Source: Chlorops oryzae (taxonomy: Eukaryota > Arthropoda > Insecta > Diptera > Chloropidae). From it: a stretch of DNA of 64,000 nt. The notes under the pieces are model-generated. The model worked only from the letters and a program-made list of their open reading frames with translations, made no database searches and was not told the origin of the DNA. Positions within the stretch are counted from its first letter, which is position 1, and each line of letters opens with the position of its first letter. Positions 21,061-32,700 of the stretch are shown here, in pieces. Where the stretch lies: NCBI GenBank assembly GCA_020466095.1, contig CM035806.1, positions 111,631,401 to 111,695,400 of the forward strand. Direction: 5' to 3'. Made by a program: the position numbers and the translations under genes.

Positions 21061-21542
21061 AAAAAAAAAATGGAAGGCTGAAGTAAGAAGCCTTTTTGGA
21101 GCCCGTTTCAGGGTAACTTTGGGCCCCTTTTTTATACGAAACATGGACAAACGAACTAGAATTTAATTAGGACGAACAAAAAGTACAGTACCAAGGGGAG
21201 CACGCTACAACTGTAGCCGGAGCAAAGCGTGCTCATGGACTGTGGACCGCAGAAATGTCCACAGTGGGAGGGCCACTCCAGACTTAGGACAGTGACGGTA
21301 GGCGGAGTACATGAGGGGTGGGCCTTTTTGTCTTCACAGTTAGCAGTATGATAGAATTATGAATGAGGGTGGTATGAGTAGTGCGTGTTCGGAGTGTTTG
21401 GGTAGAATGAGTGTGGCGAAACTTAAGTTAGCAATTAGGAGTGTGAATTTTTCTTGTTTCGGACTGTAGGTGTTTGTATAACCCAATTATTTCTTTTTTT
21501 CAGCTATCATCTTTGAACCCCTACTGGCACGACAATTTCATG
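21061..21542. other. No gene; possible E1 3' LTR remnant
   Basis: About 480 bp less AT-rich than its surroundings, without ORFs or recognised repeats. It could be 3' LTR of E1, but no matching left copy was found in the window. Confidence 0.35.
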
Positions 21543-21670
21543 TTTAATTGGAGAGAGGTTGCTGTGCGGTGTGGCAAGGCCCCACCCCAAACGGCGAGCT
21601 AGCCGGCCTTAAGCCAACGTGCCAAACCGCCCCTGCACACAACCAAGGCACCTTTCTTTTCCAATTACAG
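21543..21670. mobile_element. Short palindromic MITE
   Basis: Starts TTTAATTGGAGAGAGG and ends CTTTCTTTTCCAATTA, with imperfect inverted arms (TGCTGTGCGG against CTGCACACAA) and a GC-rich centre. About 130 bp, non-coding. It abuts the 275-bp repeat that recurs at 42893-43182. Confidence 0.5.
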
Positions 21671-21945
21671 TTTTGAAGAGCAACACTTACAAAACAGCTG
21701 GTCCCTACTATTTCAACAAAGTGAAACGTGCAACTTTTCGTATTTAAAACAAAAATAAAAAGGTAAATGATGTATAGCATACGCCACTATTGTCGGCTTA
21801 TAAAAGAAGAAAAAAAGCGTTTACTTGCGGGGACGGAGCACATGAGAACTTCGAACGATGAAGCGGAAAGTTCTTTTGATGGCCCAACGGACGAAAATAA
21901 TGAATGAAGGCTACCTTTTGGTTTGATATTTTTAATTTTAAAGGT
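21671..21945 (+). repeat. 275-bp dispersed repeat with a 46-codon ORF (copy 1)
   Basis: The same sequence recurs inverted at 42893-43182. Both copies keep a short frame that starts Met-Met-Tyr-Ser, contains CRLIKEEKKRLLAGTE (RRLIKEEKKRLLAGTE in copy 2) and ends FDGPTDENNE before a TGA (about 21769-21907 here). It may be the 3' end of a transposon or host gene; the family is not recognised. Confidence 0.6.
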
Positions 21946-22545
21946 AAAAAAAAAGACTATAATAAATAAACAAACATAAATTCCAAAAATGTGTGTTATT
22001 TATTTCCATGGTTAGTAATGCATTATTTTTCTTATTCCCCAAGGGCGAAATTTCCCACTGGGATTGACTGTGTTCTGGGCAAACCCGTATAGCCGTGTGC
22101 ATTTTAAGCACCGACGTAAAGCGAATATCCGCTTACGCCGTTATTCCCTTTACAGCATTATACCTAAAAGATACACGAGGGAAAATAAACCATTTTACAA
22201 ATGGCTCTGCCAGACACATTTATTACTCTATCTACCAAACTTGTAGAAACTTGTGTCCATTTTCAAACTTTCACAGTACATTTCTAAAGCTTAGTGCGGA
22301 AAGGCAAATGAATGAGCCAAAGGAATTGAGGTTGAATAAATTTCATTTTCGTCGATGAAATTTTTGACAGGTCTCTTTGTGACAGCTAACTCAAGGCGCC
22401 AAATTTGAGCTCGAATCTATCAGCTGATTTGCAAAAGTCAGGATTGAAATTGGTGTGTTAAAAATGAATTCTAGGACTCGGTAAGAAGCAATGATATTTA
22501 GAAGAGTGCTTAAATAAAACGATATTTCTTTTAAACATAGTGAAT
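21946..22545. other. Flank before the Harbinger transposase; contains one dispersed repeat
   Basis: No gene visible. 22010-22060 (ATGCATTATTTTTCTTATTC, then AAGGGCGAAATTTC) recurs inverted at about 40370-40428. The left end of the Harbinger element probably lies here, but I could not pair its terminal repeats. Confidence 0.4.
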
Positions 22546-23059
22546 TAGCTGACGAAAGCTCAAGTCGTGAACGTCGATATAATGTTAGCCCGTATCTTAA
22601 ATAAAGGGATACGAAAGGCCGTTTCTCCATTGATGTAAGCCCTTGATGTAACTTTTAGATATTAGTAAATGTATTGTTGCAATTCCAGTTCGAAGACATG
22701 TGCAAAGATAAAAACTTATTTGCTGAAAATTTCCACATGAGTCTGGAAACATTCAATAAGCTTTACGACATGGTTTTGCCATACCTTATGCCGAAAAAGA
22801 TTTTAAGAAAGGATTTAATTCCCCCTAAAGCGAAATTGGCCATTGTGTTGAAGTATGTATATACATTTATGATGAAATTACAATAGCTTAACATATACTG
22901 TCCAGATTTCTCGCGTCAGGATGTCTTCAGCGTCACATAAGCTCTTTCTATCGCATTAGCAAACAGCACTTTGGCGATATAATAGACCAAGTTTGCGATG
23001 CAATTATAGCAAATCTTAGCGGCGAACGACAGTGGACGACACAAAATTTTAAAACCATT

Positions 23060-23067
23060 GCTGCGAG
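23060..23067. repeat. 8-bp target duplication GCTGCGAG (left)
   Basis: Recurs at 24678-24685 on the other side of the hAT MITE. Confidence 0.9.
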
Positions 23068-24677
23068 CAGGGCCGGATTATGGGGGGCCAGGGGGGCCAG
23101 TGGCACCGGGCCTCCACCACGTGGGGGCCCCCATCAGCAGTGATCAAATTAATTTTTTTTATTTATTATAGTTTTCAAGATATTCAGTAACTACTCTCTT
23201 AAAATTTTCACTTGTTTATACGGTTATTCAGTGGACTTAAGAATTGAAAAACCCTTTTATCAATCACAAAACGTACTTTTGCTAACAATCAATCTGTCGT
23301 TTAGTGAAAATATGCTACATAGTAAATTTTATTTTATAAGACTCGCACTTGACCGCTTTTTCGTGGAGCAGCAGATTTGTGTTGCGGAGTAAGTGATTTT
23401 ATGACGATTTATTTTAACCCTTTCGCCCTTACTGAGACAATACGTCGAAGCAATTTTCAACTCTTCATAACATCTTTATTACTTCCAATATTTCTATATT
23501 TGAAAAATTTCAATAAGGCCATAAGTATTCTATGTGATGAAATTGCCATATGTATGTGGTGGAAACAAGTATAACGAAATAAGTCTGAAGGATCATTATA
23601 AAAAGCAGTGATGCCTGATCAGCAGATTTTCGGCTAGATCTAGCAGATTTTGAAGTTGGACAGCGGAGAAAAATGCATTCTTGCGGTTAGCAAAAAATCG
23701 AGCGGAATTTTTTCCGTACATTTTTAACCGAATTTGAATTACATGTTCTGTGGTCGTGCGCAAAAAGATCAAAAAAAATTTATGTTCCATTTGTCCTCAC
23801 CGAGCAGAGAAAAAAGAATTCCCCTGATCTGGGAATAATGGTCCACTACTTGTGAACATATACCTACCAGAAGTTGTTTTCAACTGTTGGTGAGGTTTTC
23901 CGAAATTCTGTGCGAGTCATGTCTCTGACAAACAACTTGTATTTTTTTTCTATTAGTAACCTTTCTTATGTGGCTCTGGGATAGCGTAGGGGATGTGTGC
24001 TATGCTCTTGATCCCAGGGTCCGAGGTTCGATTCCCGGCACAGGCGAAACGGAGTGTAATGTTCCAAGCCTAGCACTGGTTTTTCAAAAATCGCATGTTA
24101 GGGGCACACTACATAAAAAAGACATACACTCACACAAACACAAGAAAACCTCCTTGGTATCACAATGGGCCGATTAACGGCCTAAGTGGCAGCCACTTCA
24201 ACCTACCTACCTACCTACCTTTCTTATCATACGAATTTCTGGGACAGAATCATTTTTTTAAGAAAACTACACTTCTAATTCGAGAATAAAACTGCTATTT
24301 TTGAACTAACCGCAAAAAAAGTGTTGCCAATTCTTCAGCGAAATATTCCGCTGAATGTATCCAAAAAAGGTCGAAATTCCATAAAATTTAATTTTAAAAT
24401 TTCTTAAACAGTAATTTGGTCGCATGATATATTATACACATGTATTTTATAATTCCGCGGAGATTCCGTTAAATTTAAAAAAAAAAAATATTTTATGAAA
24501 ACTGTTAAATAAACAAAATGTGAACGTTGAAAAATATTTTCATTCTTATAATTGATAACCTTTCTACAAACACATTTTCTGCTATTGTGTGAAATTTCAT
24601 TATATATCTTTCAATTAAGAGAGGGGCCACCACCATTCTCTGGCCCCCGGGCCCCCGGCAACCTTAATCCGGCTCTG
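23068..24677. mobile_element. hAT MITE, 1.6 kb, in a Harbinger exon
   Basis: Terminal repeats CAGGGCCGGATTA and TAATCCGGCTCTG (one mismatch) with 8-bp GCTGCGAG duplications are the marks of hAT transposition. Subterminal sequence is G/C-run rich (GGGGGGCCAGGGGGGCC; GGCCCCCGGGCCCCCGG). There is no transposase ORF; the interior holds a SINE. Removing the element and one duplication leaves the transposase exon in frame. Confidence 0.92.
23970..24216 (+). mobile_element. tRNA-derived SINE inside the hAT MITE
   Basis: A 247-bp unit with an 11-bp duplication ACCTTTCTTAT on both sides (23959-23969, 24217-24227). Its head resembles a tRNA gene: an A-box-like stretch (TGGGATAGCGTAGGGG) and a clear B box (GGTTCGATTCCC, near 24026). 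A tRNA-unrelated body follows, ending in (ACCT)n. Orientation and tail fit LINE-assisted retroposition. Confidence 0.85.
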
Positions 24678-25061
24678 GCTGCGAGCTTTGAAAAAAAATG
24701 TAACTTGCGTAATTGCGTCGGCGCGTTGGATGGCAAACACGTCGCAATAAAGGCACCACGAAACAGCGATAGTCTTTTGTATAACTACAAGGTAATAAAT
24801 TAAAACTTTGTGAATTTGTCGATGAACTTTATATATATATATATGTCGTAGATACGTCGTGGTTGTGACTTTTCATAAGACCGTGGCATCGCCAAATGGC
24901 CTCGCCTTCTGAGAACTGGGTGTCGCAACAGAAAGAAAAATAAAATAAAAGAGATCGAAGTAGGCATACTTATGAATTTACAAAAAATAAGAAGTATTAA
25001 GGGAAGAGAAATGATTGGAAAAATATACTTTTTGAATATATTCGAAAAAGAAACTTGTGTG

Positions 25062-25817
25062 CATGTAGGACTGTAGGTCTAACTGTCGACGTCGAAAAGC
25101 CTCTGCCGCGATGGGGATATACACCATTAGGCAGGCATAGGAAATTCAACAAATTGGGGATATTCACCAAAAAGCTACCAACAAAAACCTTAAGCAGGAA
25201 TAGGAAATTCAACAAATTCGAGAAATTCACCAGAAAGCTACCAACAACAATACGGGCAGACAAAAAGTGGCACTATGATGCCACTTGCAAGAAAATTATA
25301 AAAGAAACACGGCGTCGGCTCGGTTTTTATATTGCTTGAAAAGTTCATAATTGAAACTTTAATAAATATATTACGATATGTTTTTGCTTAATGTGCGCGA
25401 ATGTTTTCATTTTGTAATAAATTAACATACATTTTTGACTACGGCTACGAATTTAATTGTACATAGAATTTAGCATTTTTGCTGAAATAGTGTGATCAAA
25501 AAGTTATGTGGACAGGGTAGGACTAAAAAAACAATTTATATTTCTCCTTGATATTGCGATTCCTTGATTATTTTTATGTTTTTCAAGCTTTTCATATGAT
25601 TTTATGAGTTTGGTAGATATTTTATATGTAATGTACTCGAAAATCTCCCAAAATTAAAAAGAAAAGTGGCAATGCATTTCACCACAGCAGAGCTAAAGAT
25701 TTCGCTGCCATAGCGTGCTTCTCTTTTCCTCATGCTATATGCCTATGTTGAAGCAGCGTAGCTCTAACACATTGTAGGGATTAGGAAGAAGAAGAGTTAG
25801 ACCTATAGTCCTATATG
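25062..25817. mobile_element. Family F P-like MITE, complete copy 2 (756 bp)
   Basis: Starts CATGTAGGACTGTAGGTC and ends GACCTATAGTCCTATATG, with 8-bp duplications CTTGTGTG (25054-25061, 25818-25825). It lies in the intron between Harbinger exons c and d. An internal direct repeat of about 50-60 bp (GGAAATTCAACAAATT..., AAGCTACCAACAA) occurs twice near the left end. CA..TG termini and 8-bp duplications fit the P or hAT superfamilies; the CATG start favours P. Confidence 0.9.
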
Positions 25818-25901
25818 CTTGTGTGTTTGCGACCCCAGGACCAGCTCGGTACTTTGTAGAAAATGAGTAACGCAAAGAAACCTCAGTACGTGGTAGAGGA
25901 G

Positions 25902-25997
25902 AACTTGCAAGGATCTCCGACAAAGAACTTGCAAGGATCTCCGACAAAGGACTTACAAGGGTCTCCGACAAGGGACTTGCAAGGATTTCCGACATAT
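25902..25997 (+). repeat. 24-bp tandem repeat, four units
   Basis: Four diverging units of AACTTGCAAGGATCTCCGAC plus AAAG, followed by (TA)n that runs up to the putative acceptor of the last Harbinger exon. An ORF through it reads NLQGSPTK repeatedly, but it lies in an intron and is probably not coding. Confidence 0.8.
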
Positions 25998-26716
25998 ATA
26001 TATATATATATAGGGATATTTTTCTATTGTAATAATGGCAGTTTGCGATGCTGACTGCAGGTTTACATTCCTTGACGTTGGAGCCTATGGAAGCGAGGGT
26101 GATGCAAATGTTTTTCGAAAATCGAATTTTGGAAGAACTATACTGCAAGATCAATTGCCCTTCCCTGAAGAGCAGGATGTTGGTGGGATAAAGCTGCCAC
26201 TTTTCATTGCAGCTGATGACGCTTTCCCATTATGTAAGCGTGTTATGAAGCCATACGACTCAGCCCTGACGCAAGAGTTTTCAACTATCGCCTCAGTCGA
26301 GCAAGGATGACTATAGAACACACCTTTGGCATTATCTCATGGAGGTGGCTGTGCTTGCAGAAAAAAACTCTTTTGTAAACCGTACCGAGCGCAAAAGATT
26401 GTAACTACATGCTGCTTGCTGCACACTTTTTTAATCTCTACAGACAACGTCATTTACACCCAAAATACTTCCGTAAATAGTCCGAGTGGTGTGCAACAAT
26501 TAACAAGCATAAAATCGTCTAGTGGTCGTTCAAGTGATTATGCTAAGTTTGTACGTAACACCTTGAAAGATTTTGTGAATAGCCCCTCAGGATCTGTGTC
26601 ATTGCAGGACAAAGCCGCAGGTGTCATTAAGTGTCATATCATGAGTCATTTAGTAATAAAATATTATTAAAGTTCAAAACCCAAAACATTTATTACTCTC
26701 TGTACATACTCTAGTA

Positions 26717-29700
26717 TTAAAAAATAAATATAATAAAGTTCACTAGCGAAAAGTATTTCCGAAAATAAACGAATAAAAATGTATCCGTTTCCTCTAGTTT
26801 ATTGAAAACTACATGAAGAATTTCTTTCTGCAAATCTCGAACTTTTTGCATACTTAAATCTTTTGTCAATCCATCTAAAAAGATCCAAAAATCCTCGTAA
26901 ACCATTTTTGATGTGGGCTGAGTGGCAATCAATTTCTTTTGTGTCTCCAATAATCTTAAAATTGCTTCGTTTTTTGCAGCAGTAAAGTTTTTACCTGAAG
27001 ATTGGTTCTGAAAAATTGCAATATATCAAGAAATTAGAATAATGCGAGATGAAAAACATGACAATGATGTAAAATATATGTAGCTTTTGCACACTTACAG
27101 GTTACCGCGACTGGGTTTGCTCCTAAAACTAGTTGCAAACTGGCCGGTTTCCTACAGAAAAGCCAAAAATGCCAAGTGAAGTAATCCACTAACAATCCTC
27201 GTAAATATATTTTGGAAATAACGCAACAAATTTTAGTATCGATGTTTGTTACTGGATTAGCTCCAAACCCATCACTTGGGGGTTTTGGCTTTTCTGTAGG
27301 AAACCGGGCAGTTTGCAACTAGTTTTAGGAGCAAACCCAGTCGCGGTAACCTCGTAAGTGTGCAAAAGCTATTAAAGTAGAAGGTAAATTTCAATTGGTT
27401 ACAAAGTAATATTAAAATCTCAAAACTTACGTAAAAATAGTTTTTTCCCTTATTATACTCGTCGTTAGTGCTATCACCATCCAAAGAATTTTCGATAGAA
27501 TTGAACGTTCTAAAATTCAGAAACAAATATCGATATATTTTAATTTAATTTCAAAATATGTCACACAACCTCCTTTTTTTAGCTGTCTCTTCCAAAAACG
27601 ATAGGTCTTCAGCAAACTCCCATGCGCTTAGGCCATCGGCGAATGAAGGGGAAGCTAACGGCGTTCCTCCTGAGGAACCGCTTTTAGTTTTAGCAGAAGC
27701 TTTGGTGTGATACCAATATGATTCCCTCATCGATTTCCATGCGATCTTACACTCTGCAACTATCAAAATAGGAGATAGTGTAGAGCATATATTACTATAT
27801 ATGTCACTCTCATGGATTTTGGGCGGGACATTTCGCGCCAGTTAGAAAGAGATGTTACTCGGCAGGCAAAAAAAGAGCGAGAGAGAAATACTTTTGGTGA
27901 GTACCTAAGTGAGAAATGCTCATTTTGGTTGGTACCCAAGACCGTGGTGGGTTCCCAAGACCGTGTTGAAAAGAGCCAAAATAGAAACGGCTCCTGAGTG
28001 ACATATATAGTTATATATGGTGTAGAGAATTGAAATATCTACTAACATTTTTGTCTAGCCGTTCACGTTTTTTTTTTGATTAAAAAAATGAACTTTAAAA
28101 GTGAAACGGGTTAATATAAGTGTCCGACCGAAGGTGGATTTTTAGCCGAAGCCGAACAATCGGCAGAGTTGAAGACTTCGGCCGAAGACCGAAGGCCGAA
28201 GCCGAATGCAAAAAAATTTATAGTAAGGAAACAAAATCAGTCTTTATTCATTTGACAAGCACAAAAAAAAACCGCTCAAATTTTCACTAAATTCTTTCGC
28301 TTTAGTCGCCCACAAAGTGAGAATTTACGGCAGTAATTCACTAGTGTAAAAGGTCTCAATGACCCAAGTACAAATATTTGTATTTATTTTGCACGCCCAA
28401 AGCACGCCCAAACTGGGCTCAAATAATGAACAGTATCTCGCCCAAATCGAGCCCAAACCGGGCCCAAATCTAGAAAGAATGCGCCCAAATCGAGCCCAAA
28501 CCACGCCCAAATAATGAACAGACTCGCGCCCAAATCGAGCCCAAAACGGGCATGGGTAGTGAACAAACGCGCCCAAAATCGAGCCCAATTCGCGCCCAAA
28601 TCAAGCCCAAATATAGCCAAAATGGGCCCAAATTAAGAAAAAAATTTTCAAACAAGTAAGAAAGCTAAAGTCGGTCAAGCCCGGCTTTGAAATACCCAGC
28701 GTCCCGACGTTATGAGCGCACTATGTTTTGCTTCTCTATTTATGGGCGTGGCAGTAGGAGGGCCACATAAATCATTTCCCTACACCTTTCATTCGCCTTG
28801 GTGGACCTATGTTGCGAATTTGAAGCTTCTACGCCTTTTACTTTGAAAATTAAGAAAAATCTTCATTTGTGGGCGTGGCAGTGGGCGGGCCACATAAAAT
28901 TTTTTCCTACACCTTTCATTCGCCTTGCTGAAGCTATGTTGCGAATTTGAAGCTTCTACGCCTTTTACTTCGGAAGTTTCGTAAAATCTTTATTTGTGGG
29001 CGTGGCAGTGGGCGGACCACAAAAAATTTTTTCCTACACCTTTCATTCGCGTTGGTGAACCTATGTTGCAAATTTGAAGCGTCTACGCCTATTCATTCGG
29101 AAGTTACTAAAAATCTCCATTTGTGGGCGTGGCAGTGGGCGGGCCATATAAATTTTTTTCTTACACCATTCATTCGCCTTGGTCAACCTATGTTGCGAAT
29201 TTGAAGCTTCTACGCCTTTTACTTCACAAGTTACGATAAGCCCTTATTTGTGGGCTTATTTGTGGGCGTGGCTCACGGAGGGCGGCGTCCATTTTTCCCC
29301 AGGATATGTCCCTTTTTGTAGTTTACCAGTACACCAAATATCAATGAAATATGTTGAGTGGTTCGCAAGTTACAGGCATTTTACTGAAAACACAATATAT
29401 TCATTTGTGGGCGTGGCAGTGGGCGGATGTCTCCCATTTTTACTTAGGATCATACTCGGATCCCGATTTACCTGTGTGCCAAATTTCGACTTGATTGGTC
29501 CAGCCGTTTCGGAGGAGTTCCGACCACGGACGGACGGACAGACGGACAGACGGACGGACGGACAGACGGACAGACGGACATGTCTAAATCGATTCAGTTT
29601 TTGATCCTGATCATTTCTATATATATATGTCTATATCTCCGGAGCTTAGTTCTCCCTGTTACAAGATTCGCACAAAACTAATATACCCCGCTTACGCTGG

Positions 29701-32700
29701 GTATAAAAATTAAATAAATTAAAACCTTAAAAATTTAGGAGAAAATTTTTGTCTTCCAAAACAACTACACTCTGAACAAAAAAAAAAAAAAACTGTAATT
29801 AAAAAAAAAAATCCAGAAAAATTCCCGCCGCCAGCAGGGATAGAACCCCGAAGCTCACGACGGTCAAGTCACAGCTTAAACAACTGAGCTATTGAAAACT
29901 CCGGAGACGGTTGATCAGAATGCGAACTTATACGTCTAAGTGAACGAAAGCGAACTTGAACATAAAAAGTGACTATTTTTCAACTGTTGATTTGACTTCC
30001 TTTTCCTGTGCATTTAACGGAGAATACAGTTTATTTGAACACTCTTACTTTAACTGTTCTAAGTGGTTGATTTAACTGTTCTTATTTCTCTCGGTGTGCG
30101 AATGTCAAAATCGGCTTAGTTATAATAACGATGTCTTCGAAGACTTCATGCACGATTTTGTCTTGAACGACCGATTTCCGAAAGTGTTATTATTATTATT
30201 ATTATAATTATTATTATAATTATTATTATTACCGGGGGCTAAGACTCATTGGTCATGTCTATAAGTAGGCATGGCTGATGAGCCAGAGGGAGTTGTCAAC
30301 GCCCTAAGACCGACCATACGTGGCGAAGAGTCACACCCTGCTAGAGGTGCCCCTGCGGATTCTACGTCTTCCCCTTGAAGGCGCCTCCTGTCTCCAGCAG
30401 CGGGTACCTTCTCGTGGAAGACGTGAAGCAATGCTAAATATGGCGGATCTAGAGAGGACAACTCGATAAAACCCGGAATCCTATAGGTGTCAATCGAACC
30501 GTGCTTTCAGGATGAATGTCGCAACGTTACTGCTTCATTAACGGTGTACTCCAGAACATGGCGACCTCTGGTTTTATAAAATTTCGCCTTCCCGGGGCAA
30601 GAGGCTCTACTCCGGGTGACCTTCTGTAATTCCTCATTACTCGTGGGACCTTGTATGGAAACCTTTAAATTTTTAAACAAAAATGCTCTCGTGCAACCAA
30701 CTGCAGCAGATTCCGAAGGGCAGTCCTTGCCCACTGGAGTCGATGCACCAATGGAGATCGCATCCGACCACATGGAGACCACTCCAACCGGTCAGGAGCG
30801 ACCCCCAACGGGAGCTCAACCTACCCAAATGGATCTCGATCCAACCGGGCAGGATGAGCAAATTCCCACAGATGAGGAGGATGCACTGTTGTCCTCCCCA
30901 TCTAAAAACGTTAGAACGGAGGACAGAAGAGCTGGACCTGAGAGACTATCTGGGGCGAAGCGCAGACGTCTCAAGTTCTACATGTCCAAGGGACTATGCT
31001 AGGACGATGCCAAAAGGCTAGCTGAGCTGCCAATGGCTGATGGCAAAAAAGAGATGGCCAACATCTTGCAAGCGGCGAAGAAAAGAGACCGCTCTGAAGG
31101 CTCAATGTCTACGCCACCGCAAAACACCCCCAAAAGGCTAATGGGACCACCGGATGCAAGATCCGCAGCCAGGAAGCAGCAAATCGGGAAGAAAGCTGCA
31201 CCGGCCAAGGGACCAACCGCCGACAGAGACACGGGGAAAGAGCACTCGACGGGTATAAGGCTGGGAATCGTCCCACCAGATTACCCTGAGAGCACTTGGT
31301 CGTCCTCTCAGCTGTGCTCTTTGCAGAACGCCATCCTTGACAGGGTGCGGCAGTTGAAAACTGGGTCTGTGAAGCCCTCTTTCAACGGCTGTACCTTTAG
31401 ACCGGGATGGCTTTCTGTAAACTGCGCAGACGAGGACACGGCTAAATGGCTTAAAGACAATGTCTCAGCCCTTGTGCCGTGGAAGGACGCAAAGTTACGC
31501 CTTGTGGATGAGAAGGAGGTGCCTCGTCCGCAAATTTTCGTAGGATATTTTCCGGAGAAGCCAACAACTTCGAACGAGAATATCCTAAGCCTAGTGCAAG
31601 GCCAGAACACCGGCCTCAGGGTGAGCGACTGGCGAGTGCTCAACAGGGCGCAGAGAGGCGCCGCAATTGAGCTAACGCTGGCACTTGACCCGGTATCAGC
31701 ACGGACCCTGTCTGAAAGAGAATGCAGGGTCAACTACGGCTTTGGAAAGGCGAAAATTCATCCCAAATCCAAAGCCAACCCGAAGGATGAAGGTACCGTA
31801 ACGGATGCGGCCACAGAGCAACCAAGCTGCTCAAAGGACGCAAAGAGCTCGGGAACAAATAAAGCTCCGGTAACCAAAACTGAATCGGGCAGGGCCAGGG
31901 TTCCGCAGACATCGACCCCATCCTCATTGGCTCCTCCCTCCAGATTACCTCTTCGCCCACCAGTGAACCCATTCCCAGGGCGAAGAAGTGGAGGTAGGAC
32001 CGCAGAGGAGCGAGTCATGGCTAGCGGAAGGAGCAAAAAGGTCGCCAAGCGCGCCTTTAAAGGTCAAAAATGACCAAGCTCCGTCCCAAGCTAAAGGCCC
32101 TTCAAGTGAACCTCCATCATGCTAAGGCTGCCTCGGACGTAGTATGCAGGTGGTTCACAAACGAAGTCCTGGATATAGTCTTTATCCAGGAGCCATGGGT
32201 TCACTCTGGGACAATCAAGGGTCTCAGCGCAAGCGATGGCAAGGTAATATATGCCAAAAATCACTGCAGACCTAGGGCTGCAATCTTATTAAGGAACAAT
32301 AACATTAAATATCTCCTCATTTCAGAGCTTTGTTCACAGGATCTAGTAGCTGTAAGAGCAAGGATCCCAACGCTCAGAGGGGAACAAGAGGTAGTACTTG
32401 CGTCAGCCTACCTTCCAGGAGATAGCATTGAAATGCCCACAAGGGAACTTACGGCCCTACAGGAGTACTGCTGCGAAAGGAACTTAAAATGGCTAGTCAG
32501 ATGTGATGCGAACGCTCACCATACGGCATGGGGAAGTACTGACACTAATTCGAGGGGTGAGTCTCTTTTGGAATATATTATAAACAAAAATATAACTATT
32601 CTAAACCGGGGTAACGAACCTACATTCATTAACGCAATAAGGGGGGAAGTCCTAGACTTAACTCTCTGCAGCTTGAATTTATTGTCCGTTATCTCAAACT

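Larger units (their letters stand above)
22546..26670 (+). pseudogene. PIF/Harbinger transposase, four exons, broken
   Basis: Exon a (about 22546-22634) reads RRYNVSPYLK, an in-frame TAA, then RDTKGRFSID and a GTAAGC donor. Exon b (22689-22852) has FHMSLETFNKLYDMVLPYL. Exon c (22906-23067 plus 24686-24791 around a hAT insert) has FLASGCLQRHISSFYRIS and the first catalytic Asp in [13 protein letters not shown]. Exon d (26014-26670) has AVCDADCRFTFLDVGAYGSE, the second Asp in FIAADDAFPL and the Glu in RMTIEHTFGI. These are the DDE residues of the Harbinger (DDE_Tnp_4) family. Besides the TAA, frameshifts lie just before FNYRLSRAR and near 26355, so no active enzyme is made. The MADF-BESS partner lies tail-to-tail downstream. 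Confidence 0.88.

Noticed and set aside
25863..26054. 63-codon ORF with NLQGSPTK repeats
   Set aside because: It lies in the last Harbinger intron and follows a 24-bp minisatellite; no start context or homologue.
28325..28655. Overlapping ORFs of GLDLGARFW type
   Set aside because: Translations of the GCCCAAAT array in three frames.
28744..29420. CRISPR-like regular repeats
   Set aside because: The 127-bp units are contiguous tandem repeats without spacers, in a eukaryotic genome.
29824..29906. Functional tRNA gene (also considered at 24000, 36058 and 54856)
   Set aside because: A and B boxes are present, but acceptor and other stems do not pair; they look like SINE heads or pseudogenes.
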